Notes: generated from the sequence alone by a model not told the origin. DNA of 7,458 nucleotides from Patescibacteria group bacterium UBA2135 (GCA_002327685.1 DCXN01000017.1:1-7458), one strand, 5' to 3'; numbered from the stretch's first letter, positions 1 to 5,253 are shown. Made by a program: numbers and translations.

Positions 1-57
1 CACTAACGCTTGATTAATGTACACTACTTTGTTGTTTTTTATTACACAGTGTTTCAT
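1..57 (-). CDS. Possible start of a small phage-type gene, cut by the window edge
   Basis: An ATG at 57 opens a frame that stays open to the left edge, giving 19 residues that begin MKHCVIKNNKVVYIN. Short phage tail-region proteins often begin with a similar pattern (I-x-N-x-K-V-V), and the preceding gene is a phage fibre-type protein, so a small phage-derived gene is plausible. No Shine-Dalgarno sequence precedes the ATG, but most genes here lack one. Only 57 bases are visible, so a chance open frame cannot be excluded. No function is assigned. Confidence 0.35.
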   Translation of the reverse strand, partial: MKHCVIKNNKVVYINQALV

Positions 58-136
58 AGTTTTTATAAATTATTTTTCTTAAAATGTGTAATCTGCTCCT
101 TCTTTTACTGTAATATCAGAACGCGGCAATATTGGG

Positions 137-1051
137 TCATGGTGTGTATGTCCAAGTCATGTTGGTCATGTCGCCCTTTTGGTTGGCCTGCCCAAAGCAG
201 GGCCTGAGTTCGGCTGAAGAAGTTTGCGTCCAAGTGTGCTGGAGGACATCATTCACATAGGCCTTTAATTCTGATCCAATACGTTGGATTTTGAAAGTGT
301 CTCCTGAAGAAGCCGTAAAAGTAGCATATGACGTTGCTACATGGATAATCTGATTCCCAGAGGAATTATCCATGAAATACCAAGAATTTGTCATTACATC
401 CATATCGCCCCGACCGTCTGAATCGGTACCGAGGAAGGTTGCATCCTCGGAAGTCGGAAACACACCAAACGTAAAGTTATTACCGAAGTCACTAATATCT
501 GCCTCAAGAGTAAAGTTCCCTGGAAACACGACAGCATTCGACCGCAAGTTATCGTCAGACGCTCCCCAAGTAACAGAACCGGAACCAAAAGTTGTGGCCC
601 CTGTCTCACCAACGTAATCTCCAGCAACAGACGGAGTAAATACCGTATCCGCTAGCGTCTTAAAATCGGCTCCTGCTGAAAACCCCAACCATGTGGTGCC
701 GCCATCTGTGGTTATAAATGTGAGTATATCAACCGCATTAGCAGTTGTGGTAAGCGTAGGAGCATTGCCTCCTGCCCAATCAACTGAAGCTGGCCATGTG
801 ACGAGGCGAGAACCAGTTCCATCCTGTATTAAAATAAGGGTAAAATTGCCTGCTGTGCCGGAGGCCGGCGGATTTGAAAAAGTAAAAGTAAGATTTCCAT
901 CCATGGTAATCTCAAAGGTATTTCCTAGTTCAAGATTAAGGGTGGTTGTGCCAGTGCCTGTCATTAATGTCTCACCATAGTCCTTAAATACCGGCTTTTG
1001 CAGGGTCTTGTCGTCTAAATCTATTCTGGTTCTTGAAATTCGCATTGCCAT
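137..1051 (-). CDS. Phage fibre-type protein with a C-terminal lectin-like half
   Basis: A 304-residue protein with no signal peptide or membrane helix. Residues 18-125 match a pattern widespread in tailed-phage structural proteins: a K-P-x-x-K-D-Y-G-E start, a beta-rich stretch with TFTFSNPPASGTAGNFTL (55-72), then the W-P-A-S-V and W-A-G-G-x-A-P-T-L turns and D-G-G-T-T-W-L-G-F (116-124). Residues about 165-303 form a second beta-rich part (FTLEADI, FGVFP, WYFMD, KIQRIGSELKAYVNDVL) that looks like a concanavalin A-like lectin fold, a common receptor- or glycan-binding module. The likely role is a tail fibre or surface-binding protein of a prophage or phage remnant. ATG is at 1051 with no Shine-Dalgarno sequence; a second in-frame ATG lies two codons later. 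It ends in TGA. It lies 45 bases downstream of a strong hairpin and behind a promoter-leader shared with the LamG-like gene at 1996-2751. The phage family resemblance is from memory of such sequences, not a search. Confidence 0.88.
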   Translation of the reverse strand: MAMRISRTRIDLDDKTLQKPVFKDYGETLMTGTGTTTLNLELGNTFEITMDGNLTFTFSNPPASGTAGNFTLILIQDGTGSRLVTWPASVDWAGGNAPTLTTTANAVDILTFITTDGGTTWLGFSAGADFKTLADTVFTPSVAGDYVGETGATTFGSGSVTWGASDDNLRSNAVVFPGNFTLEADISDFGNNFTFGVFPTSEDATFLGTDSDGRGDMDVMTNSWYFMDNSSGNQIIHVATSYATFTASSGDTFKIQRIGSELKAYVNDVLQHTWTQTSSAELRPCFGQANQKGDMTNMTWTYTP

Positions 1052-1095
1052 AGAAAGAGTTGAGAGTTAGAAAGTAACGAATTTTTTACTACACG

Positions 1096-1131
1096 AAAAA
1101 CCTCTCTGCTTTACAAAGCAGAGAGGTTTTT
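1096..1131 (-). terminator. Strong hairpin with T-run in leader A
   Basis: Two perfect 17-base arms (AAAAACCTCTCTGCTTT and its complement) are separated by 2 bases. The stem is GC-rich in the middle and followed by a T-run on both strands, the classic intrinsic-terminator shape. It lies between a promoter-like -10 (1276-1284) and the ATG at 1051. It could end a short leader RNA, attenuate the fibre gene, or stop transcripts from the nuclease gene upstream. Confidence 0.8.
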
Positions 1132-1186
1132 GTGCCTTTTTTTACACTAACTTCCTCAGAGAAAAGAACTGTATGTGTACGTGTGT

Positions 1187-1217
1187 GTATGTATGTATGT
1201 ATGTATGTATGTATGTA
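1187..1217. repeat. Tetranucleotide microsatellite (GTAT)7 plus GTA
   Basis: Seven full GTAT units plus a partial one, preceded by a degenerate GTGTGTAC-type stretch. In the other module the same position holds only a short TG-dinucleotide run (2926-2938). Runs of this kind change length by replication slippage. It lies in the leader of the fibre gene between promoter and hairpin, where a length change could alter RNA folding or shift a short upstream reading frame. Confidence 0.9.
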
Positions 1218-1275
1218 CAAATTCATGGTATTTTGAGGATTTTAAGTAATTTTCTTCAATTCCCTAACGTAGCCT

Positions 1276-1284
1276 ATTATATCA
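1276..1284 (-). promoter_or_regulatory. Extended -10 promoter of leader A
   Basis: On the minus strand the bases read TGATATAAT, a consensus TATAAT with the TGn extension. No good -35 hexamer is seen 16-18 bases upstream, which is acceptable for an extended -10 promoter. The site is conserved in the second module (2996-3004) although the flanking bases differ. Transcription would start near 1269, giving a leader of about 218 bases before the ATG at 1051. Confidence 0.6.
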
Positions 1285-1380
1285 CAGGATCATAGAAAAA
1301 ACATATAAACACACACTGTTATCTATGAATTAAGTGTTGTTTAATATTTAAGAATAATTCTCTACCAAGGATCGCCCTTT

Positions 1381-1435
1381 TGGAACTTATTGGTCAAATC
1401 TGTATAGTGGATGATCTTTTGGGAACTGCTACGCG
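1381..1435 (-). pseudogene. Duplicated 3' end of nth, now inside the nuclease gene
   Basis: From TGGAA to TTGGG this stretch matches the real nth 3' end (3141-3193) at 37 of 43 positions, followed by further shared bases. In the nth reading frame it encodes FPKDHPLYRFDQ and a TAA, against CPKDHPLHRFDK and TAA in nth. Several differences are silent in that frame (the Leu and Asp codons), so it probably came from a related nth gene rather than a fresh copy. Here it is read in a different frame as the last codons of the PD-(D/E)XK gene. Confidence 0.8.
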
Positions 1436-1810
1436 ATATACTTTTTGCCGAACTTCCGCATCTGATTCACGGAGTGTAAGGTATACATGTGGAATATCTT
1501 TGTTAGTATCCTCTACGCGTGTTTCGTGATCATTTTTCACCGAAGTCTTAACTTGTATGGGAATTTCGCCAACATCCGTCCTCAAAAATACATCTACTCC
1601 TTGCGCATCTTCTTCCGGTGTTGCTGGCCGTACCGACTTTAATACCCACTCTGGCGTACCAGGCACGCAAAACGCTTTTATGACTCGGCGCTCTCCCGCT
1701 TTGCCGATTCTTTGTCCAATTTGTCCTTGATCTCGTAATAATTGTTCTCTTGTTGGTAATTTCACCAATTGTCTTTTTTTGCTTTTACTTTGTCTTTTCG
1801 TCCTGGACAC
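1394..1810 (-). CDS. Small PD-(D/E)XK nuclease-like protein
   Basis: A 138-residue soluble protein. Residues 1-20 are very basic (TKRQSKSKKRQLVK), suited to nucleic-acid contact. The core matches the PD-(D/E)XK nuclease fold: Glu40 in GKAGER (37-42), Asp73 in GVDVFL (71-76), and Q86-x-K88 in IPIQVKTS after a short beta turn. The QxK form replaces the usual ExK, as in several restriction-like and Holliday-junction-like families. DNA cleavage or repair is likely; the substrate cannot be told. The start is GTG at 1810, supported by AAAGGA about 8 bases upstream, the only clear Shine-Dalgarno sequence in the window. It ends in TGA. Its last dozen codons lie in sequence copied from the 3' end of nth in another frame, so the C terminus was probably replaced by recombination. 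It sits between two lectin-like genes and may be the enzyme gene of a small mobile cassette; that is inference. Confidence 0.8.
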   Translation of the reverse strand: MSRTKRQSKSKKRQLVKLPTREQLLRDQGQIGQRIGKAGERRVIKAFCVPGTPEWVLKSVRPATPEEDAQGVDVFLRTDVGEIPIQVKTSVKNDHETRVEDTNKDIPHVYLTLRESDAEVRQKVYRVAVPKRSSTIQI

Positions 1811-1839
1811 AAAAACATCCTTTCAATAATACTAACTTC

Positions 1840-1848
1840 AGCATAGCA
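1840..1848 (-). promoter_or_regulatory. Extended -10 promoter for the nuclease gene
   Basis: The minus strand reads TGCTATGCT, a near-consensus -10 (TATGCT) with the TGn extension. Transcription would start near 1833, about 23 bases before the GTG start at 1810 and just ahead of its AAAGGA ribosome site. No convincing -35 is present. Confidence 0.4.
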
Positions 1849-1935
1849 CATGTAGTAAATGGTGGTGTGGTATATAACTATACTCTTCTTTTAGATTAAT
1901 ACGTTATGCGCTAATCGCAGAATACTCTGGCGCTA

Positions 1936-1981
1936 CAAAAGCGGGACCAAGTTCCGCTTTTATCTTGTAACCAGATGTCCA
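1936..1981 (-). repeat. Relic related to the spacer after nth
   Basis: This stretch resembles 3080-3134: both share the bases CCGCTTTTAT, an ACCA-x-GT stretch before them and GATGTCCA after them, with about 10 extra bases in the second copy. It sits just downstream of the LamG-like gene and lies between two 9-base direct repeats, GCTAATCGC at 1910-1918 and 1995-2003, the second overlapping the LamG-like stop codon. It may be the degraded end of a gene or of an earlier insertion. No product is recognised. Confidence 0.45.
1937..1961 (-). terminator. Hairpin downstream of the LamG-like gene
   Basis: Arms AAAAGCGG and CCGCTTTT pair perfectly and the stem extends inward to a 3-base loop, with one weak pair (G-T on the plus strand, A-C on the minus strand). 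It lies 35 bases after the LamG-like stop codon and could end that transcript, but the T-run after it is only four bases long. Confidence 0.45.
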
Positions 1982-1995
1982 AAAATTAATATTTG

Positions 1996-2751
1996 CTAAT
2001 CGCTTGGGCTTGAAGCAGCTGTAGATAATGCACCGCTTACGGATAATCCTCCGCCTCCTCCTGCATTTATTGCGAAATTATTAGCTGGTGTTTCACCGTC
2101 ATCAAGATGCAAAAAAACAATTGGAGCAGTTCCAGTCGGAGTAGAGCCATCAGAACCTAAATCAACAGGCTTACTCGAAGAATCAATGAACTTTCTTCTG
2201 TTTGATGTTGTTGAAAAATCAAGGTATTCCGCAAAATTTATATACACATCAGCAATATCCCCCTCAAATTTCCCACTTGAGTTCGTTGACGCGCCAACAC
2301 CATGCTCACTCTGAGTGTAATCAATAGTGCTATTACTTAGATGTGGGCCGGCTACTAAATCATCCACATCATCAACATAAATATGGGCTTCTGCATTACC
2401 TAAATCCCATGATGCTAAAAAATGATGCCAACCTGATGCAGCAAAGGTTGTGCTTGTTTTCAACCGCACGACCTTTGGTCCATTCTCACCACTCAACCAG
2501 ATACTGCTGTTAGCCGCTTGCCAAGCCACAATAAACGTGCCTCCTACATTTGTAATAAATCGTGTTTCAGAGCCATAACCGGCAGTACGATTAAACCAAA
2601 ATGAAACAATGCCCAGTTTGCTGTTTGCGTTTCCAGTATAGTCTGCTCCTCTTGTTAAACGATCATTACTGCCATCAAAATGAACAGCATCAGTTGAATA
2701 AGCTACTAGCGTACCGGAGACCCCTAACATTACTCTTGAAGCGGAAAACAT
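1996..2751 (-). CDS. LamG/concanavalin-like phage-type lectin protein
   Basis: A 251-residue protein with no signal peptide. It shows the signatures of a LamG-like (concanavalin A-like) jelly roll: VHFDGSNDRLTRG (23-35), SFWFNR (50-55), GWHHFLASWD (107-116), AHIYVDDVDD (122-131), GDIADVYI (164-171) and FLHLDDG (213-219). It ends with a Gly5 stretch, then LSVSGALSTA and SSPSD, an ending I associate with lectin-like proteins of environmental tailed phages. The likely role is glycan or surface binding as a phage tail accessory or surface adhesin. The ATG at 2751 has no Shine-Dalgarno sequence; Met8 is an alternative start. It ends in TAG. It follows nth after a 395-base spacer holding promoter-leader module B, and precedes the small nuclease gene. 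It was probably acquired from a phage and appears intact. Confidence 0.85.
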   Translation of the reverse strand: MFSASRVMLGVSGTLVAYSTDAVHFDGSNDRLTRGADYTGNANSKLGIVSFWFNRTAGYGSETRFITNVGGTFIVAWQAANSSIWLSGENGPKVVRLKTSTTFAASGWHHFLASWDLGNAEAHIYVDDVDDLVAGPHLSNSTIDYTQSEHGVGASTNSSGKFEGDIADVYINFAEYLDFSTTSNRRKFIDSSSKPVDLGSDGSTPTGTAPIVFLHLDDGETPANNFAINAGGGGGLSVSGALSTAASSPSD

Positions 2752-2763
2752 ACAATTTAGTAG

Positions 2764-2797
2764 AAAGTTTATAAAGTTTATAAAGTTATAAAGTTGA
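2764..2797. repeat. A/T-rich tandem repeat just before the LamG-like start
   Basis: Two exact copies of AAAGTTTAT are followed by two shortened forms (AAAGTTAT, AAAGTTGA). They fill the last bases of the leader before the ATG at 2751, where a ribosome-binding site would lie. Low pairing strength may keep the start codon open in place of a Shine-Dalgarno sequence; this is inference. Confidence 0.7.
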
Positions 2798-2837
2798 AAA
2801 TAAATGAGTTCTTAGGAGGTTGGTTCTTATTCCCCCC

Positions 2838-2881
2838 ACACAAAAACCTCTCTGCTTTATAAAGCAGAGAGGTTTTTGTGT
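2838..2881 (-). terminator. 44-base perfect palindrome hairpin in leader B
   Basis: The 36-base core equals the hairpin at 1096-1131 except for one loop base (T for C on the plus strand), which makes this copy a perfect palindrome extending over 44 bases. A T-run follows the GC-rich stem on either strand. It lies 86 bases before the ATG of the LamG-like gene and downstream of promoter B, so it either ends a short RNA of about 155 bases or acts as an attenuator. Confidence 0.8.
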
Positions 2882-2995
2882 CTCTTTGTGCCTTTTTTTA
2901 CATTAACTTCCGCGAAGGGAAGAACTGTGTGTGTGTGTAAATTCATGGTATTTTGAGGATTTTAAGTAATTTTCTTCAATTCTTTAACACAACCT

Positions 2996-3004
2996 ATTAT
3001 ATCA
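2996..3004 (-). promoter_or_regulatory. Extended -10 promoter of leader B
   Basis: The minus strand reads TGATATAAT, identical to the -10 of module A. No strong -35 is visible. Transcription would start near 2989, giving a leader of about 238 bases before the LamG-like ATG. Confidence 0.6.
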
Positions 3005-3079
3005 TAGAGAAACAGCTAAACACGCGCTATTGCTTGTGGATTAAGTGGACTTGCGTTGTACTACCTGAATTTGAACCTG

Positions 3080-3134
3080 CGAAGCTGTACCATGTCCCGC
3101 TTTTATTTGGCAAACAGTGAACATCCGATGTCCA
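3080..3134 (-). repeat. Relic between nth and leader B
   Basis: Related to 1936-1981 (see that entry). It has no counterpart in the shorter spacer upstream of module A, so it is an insertion, or a retained piece, specific to this copy. It lies within a run of 39 sense codons in the same frame as nth, starting right after the nth TAA and ending at a TAG at 3027. Confidence 0.4.
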
Positions 3135-3146
3135 CCATATTGGAAT

Positions 3147-3785
3147 TTATTTATCAAATCTGTGCAATGGATGATCTTTTGGGCAACTACGCGCAGAACA
3201 ATAATTTCGTCCATACTCTATCATCCTGTGATTAAATTTAAGCCACTCTTTTTTAGGAAACAATCGCATCAAATCTTTCTCAATTTTCTCTGGATTTTGC
3301 TCATTCGCGAGACCAAATCGTCGTGAGAGACGCTTGACGTGTGTGTCAACGGCAATGCCCTCCACAACACCAAATGCATTTCCTAAAACAATGTTTGCTG
3401 TCTTCCGCGCGACACCAGGAAGTTTTAAAATCTCTTCCATAGTATTAGGTACCTTGCCGTCATATTCTTTCTTTACAATCTTCGCTGATGTTAAAATGTT
3501 TTTTGCTTTATTGCGATAAAATCCTGTTGGACGAATGTCACGCTCAAATGCTATTCGTTTTGCGCGCACATAATCATCAAGTGTTTTGTATTTTTTGAAA
3601 AGTTCCGCAGTTACCTCATTTACTTTTTTATCAGTACACTGCGCGGAAAGCACAACCGCGACTAGTAACTCCCAGTTATTAGAATACTTGAGCACCATCT
3701 TCGGATGAGGAAATAATTTTTTTAACGCGCGCAACAGTTGTTGCGCGCGCTTCTTCTCATAGTTATTTGATTTTACGAGTGCCAT
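3147..3785 (-). CDS. nth: Endonuclease III (DNA glycosylase/AP lyase)
   Basis: A 212-residue cytoplasmic base-excision repair enzyme. It removes oxidised pyrimidines from DNA and nicks at the abasic site. Seen in order: LSAQCTDKKVN (46-56), the substrate-side loop TGFYRNKAKNI (87-97), the helix-hairpin-helix LPGVARKTA (122-130) with the catalytic lysine at 128, and the catalytic aspartate at 147 in VDTHVKRLSRRFGL. The length is usual for the family. The C terminus is odd: the normal Fe-S cluster pattern of four cysteines (C-x6-C-x2-C-x5-C) is not present. Instead C196-x4-C201 is followed by H205 and H208, and the protein ends four residues later. ATG is at 3785, 3 bases after the stop of the 140-residue gene, with no Shine-Dalgarno sequence, so translational coupling is likely. 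Its 3' end is duplicated at 1381-1435. Confidence 0.97.
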   Translation of the reverse strand: MALVKSNNYEKKRAQQLLRALKKLFPHPKMVLKYSNNWELLVAVVLSAQCTDKKVNEVTAELFKKYKTLDDYVRAKRIAFERDIRPTGFYRNKAKNILTSAKIVKKEYDGKVPNTMEEILKLPGVARKTANIVLGNAFGVVEGIAVDTHVKRLSRRFGLANEQNPEKIEKDLMRLFPKKEWLKFNHRMIEYGRNYCSARSCPKDHPLHRFDK

Positions 3786-3788
3786 ACG

Positions 3789-4211
3789 CTATTCAGCTAA
3801 TGCACCTGTCAACTCATTGTATCTACTGTCAGTTATAGCGCTCTTAACCTCTCCATTTTCTACACCAATCTCTATATTATGTTGAGTAATGACTTGCGTC
3901 ACAAGTAATCCTTCCCTGTCGCCATACCCGCCATGGCGCGATTCAAATGTAAATGTAAACACAAAACAACCAGCGCATTCGCCTTCTTTATTTTCAATAA
4001 ATTTCAAATTAAACCCGTCAAATACATATGTTGGCGCTGAATTTTCAATCCATGATTGTGCGACATCCTGCGCATCTTCTTGATTATCTGCAATAATCTG
4101 TGTGCCGTTATGACCCCCGTTATTTTTATAATTAAAAATATCCGCGATTGTAACAATAGCAAGAAAAACAATAACAGCTGCAATAATGAGTAAATTTCTC
4201 TTTGGAAACAT
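3789..4211 (-). CDS. Membrane-anchored protein of unknown function
   Basis: A 140-residue protein. Residues 1-6 hold two basic residues, followed by one hydrophobic helix (about 7-26), giving an N-terminal anchor with the rest outside the membrane. The outer part has a short helix (EDAQDVAQSWIENSAP, 45-60), then a beta-rich domain with a C-x2-C pair (79, 82), FVFTFTFESR and a GYGDR motif (95-99), then VTQVITQHNIEIGVENGEV. I associate this outer domain with uncharacterised secreted proteins of small-genome bacteria and archaea, but cannot name a family. No lipoprotein cysteine is present. It starts 4 bases after the 89-residue gene and ends 3 bases before nth, so all three are probably co-transcribed; a functional link to repair is not implied. 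Confidence 0.85.
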   Translation of the reverse strand: MFPKRNLLIIAAVIVFLAIVTIADIFNYKNNGGHNGTQIIADNQEDAQDVAQSWIENSAPTYVFDGFNLKFIENKEGECAGCFVFTFTFESRHGGYGDREGLLVTQVITQHNIEIGVENGEVKSAITDSRYNELTGALAE

Positions 4212-4215
4212 GATT

Positions 4216-4485
4216 CTATTTTTTCCCAGATATTACTGACTCATATTCTGGAAAATAAGCGCTAATAATCTTAATATTAAATTCTTTTAAAATCGCTTCC
4301 GGCGGCTCACGCTCAAGCAAAAACTGGAAAGACCTTTTAACCAATTCCTCCGGGGAAACGTCGGAAGAAATTTTCTTAAGATACTTTTTGTCCAAAGAGA
4401 CATTATGCATGTTGTTATCAACTGAAACATCAAATGCCCACCCAGAATCTGTTTCTTCTGTTTTGTTAACAGTAATAGTGTTCAT
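4216..4485 (-). CDS. Small conserved-looking protein of unknown function
   Basis: An 89-residue soluble protein, first gene of the set that ends with nth. The N-terminal half is beta-rich (TITVNKTEETDSGWAFDVSV, then a HNVSLDK strand); the C-terminal half is helical with ELVKRSFQFLLEREPPEAIL (about 46-65), ending in a FPEYE motif (about 78-82). I recall similar endings (helix, then Y-F-P-E-Y-E) in short uncharacterised bacterial proteins, but no function is known to me. ATG at 4485 lies directly after the left arm of a heptad-built inverted repeat and has no Shine-Dalgarno sequence. Confidence 0.8.
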   Translation of the reverse strand: MNTITVNKTEETDSGWAFDVSVDNNMHNVSLDKKYLKKISSDVSPEELVKRSFQFLLEREPPEAILKEFNIKIISAYFPEYESVISGKK

Positions 4486-4490
4486 TATAA

Positions 4491-4575
4491 TTAGTTAGTA
4501 GTAAGTAGGTAGTAGTTAGTAGTCTTAATTTAACATTTTTCTACTTACTACTCACTACTACCTACTTACTAAATA
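4491..4575. repeat. Heptad-built inverted repeat 1 (GTAG-type)
   Basis: The left arm (4491-4525) is five consecutive 7-base units of GTAGNNA type. The right arm (4541-4575) is five units of the complementary CTACNNA type. Arms 4498-4522 and the matching part of the right arm pair over about 25 bases with one mismatch; the loop is about 20 bases. It fills the gap between the nucleotidyltransferase stop (TAG, 4569-4571, inside the right arm) and the next ATG. No T-run follows, so it is not a standard intrinsic terminator. Confidence 0.85.
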
Positions 4576-5246
4576 CTTTTTAACGCATTTTCAGCATGCT
4601 TGAGTTCTTCGTAATTATTAACAGGATACCAAGAGCGAGCTTTGTGAACATATACATTCTTTTTTTGTACATACTTTCCAACCTGCTCAGCAAGATTTAA
4701 TTCTCCATTTGGAAGCACGGTTGCAGAAAAATCAAAAATATCATGGTCCAATACATATGCGCCGGTATTTATGAGATTACTTGGTGGATTCTCTGGTTTT
4801 TCAATAATACCATGTAATCTGCCATTTTTAATAATACACACCCCGAACCGCTCCGGAGATGATGAATGTGCCACTAAGACAGAAGGATATTTTTGAGCGC
4901 ACAGTTCCAGGTCGTCTGCATTATACAAATCATCACCATAAAGCAATAAAAACGGAGTATCTTTTAAAAAAGGACGGACTGTAAGCAAGGCATCTGCTGT
5001 ACCATTCGGTTTTGCCTGGTACGCATATATAATGCTCCTTCCCTCAAAAATATCACCAAGACGTCTCTTGATGCAATCACCCTTATATCCAATCACCAAC
5101 ACGACCTCCTTGATTCGCTTAGGAAGCGCATGAAGCGTGTGTTCCAGAATTGGTTTTCCAGCTACTGGAATCAACGTTTTGGGTATTTTGTGCGTCAATG
5201 GCCGCAGACGAGTCCCTTTTCCTGCGGCAAGAATTACAGCTTGCAT
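4569..5246 (-). CDS. Sugar-1-phosphate nucleotidyltransferase
   Basis: A 225-residue cytoplasmic enzyme of the NTP-transferase family (RmlA/GlmU/GalU type), which joins an NTP to a sugar 1-phosphate to make an NDP-sugar and pyrophosphate. Visible: the nucleotide-binding GKGTRLRPLT (9-18), Lys23 in IPKTLIPVAGKPIL, GTADAL (82-87), YGDD (103-106) with the metal-binding aspartate, EKPENPPSN (149-157) and NTGAY (160-164). The length equals the catalytic domain alone; there is no left-handed beta-helix acyltransferase domain, so it is not a full GlmU. Substrate specificity cannot be decided. A role in surface polysaccharide or cell-wall precursor supply is the usual one. ATG is at 5246, the only start that keeps the full N-terminal motif; no Shine-Dalgarno sequence. 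Heptad-built inverted repeats lie on both sides. Confidence 0.93.
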   Translation of the reverse strand: MQAVILAAGKGTRLRPLTHKIPKTLIPVAGKPILEHTLHALPKRIKEVVLVIGYKGDCIKRRLGDIFEGRSIIYAYQAKPNGTADALLTVRPFLKDTPFLLLYGDDLYNADDLELCAQKYPSVLVAHSSSPERFGVCIIKNGRLHGIIEKPENPPSNLINTGAYVLDHDIFDFSATVLPNGELNLAEQVGKYVQKKNVYVHKARSWYPVNNYEELKHAENALKSI

Positions 5247-5253
5247 GAATATA

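Larger units (their letters stand above)
1096..1336 (-). repeat. Promoter-leader-hairpin module, copy A
   Basis: First of two homologous non-coding modules; the other is 2838-3047. In minus-strand order both hold an A/T-rich stretch with TTAAT, an extended -10, a 44-base block identical in both copies (1219-1262 here), a GT-type microsatellite, a short stem-loop (1151-1166), a run of seven A and the terminator-like hairpin. The copies differ mainly in microsatellite length and in small indels. Each precedes a phage-type lectin/fibre gene, although those two proteins show no obvious similarity to each other. With the leader to 1051, this fills most of the 342-base gap between genes. Confidence 0.85.
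2838..3047 (-). repeat. Promoter-leader-hairpin module, copy B
   Basis: Homologous to copy A at 1096-1336, in the same order and orientation. The block 2939-2982 is identical to 1219-1262. It differs by a short TG run in place of the GTAT repeat, a 10-base duplication beside the hairpin (TCTCTTTGTG, 2881-2890) and a shorter spacer upstream of the -10. Together with the relic at 3080-3134 it accounts for most of the 395-base gap between nth and the LamG-like gene. Confidence 0.85.

Noticed and set aside
372..980. Plus-strand open frames opposite the fibre gene, and similar ones opposite nth, the nucleotidyltransferase and the ATP-cone gene
   Set aside because: They are antisense shadows of well-supported genes, with no protein-like motifs or start signals.
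1089..1226. A 45-codon minus-strand frame across the GTAT repeat and hairpin as a protein gene
   Set aside because: The matching frame in module B ends after 28 codons and the product is mostly repeat- and hairpin-derived. Kept only as a possible leader peptide in the phase-switch finding.
137..1396. TGA recoded as a sense codon, since only the fibre and nuclease genes end in TGA
   Set aside because: No internal in-frame TGA occurs in any conserved gene here, and reading through either TGA gives no recognisable extension.
137..2751. Diversity-generating retroelement acting on the lectin-like genes
   Set aside because: No reverse transcriptase, no template repeat and no adenine-biased variable repeat pair is visible.
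2814..2819. Plus-strand AGGAGG as a ribosome-binding site
   Set aside because: No start codon with an open frame follows at a suitable distance on the plus strand.
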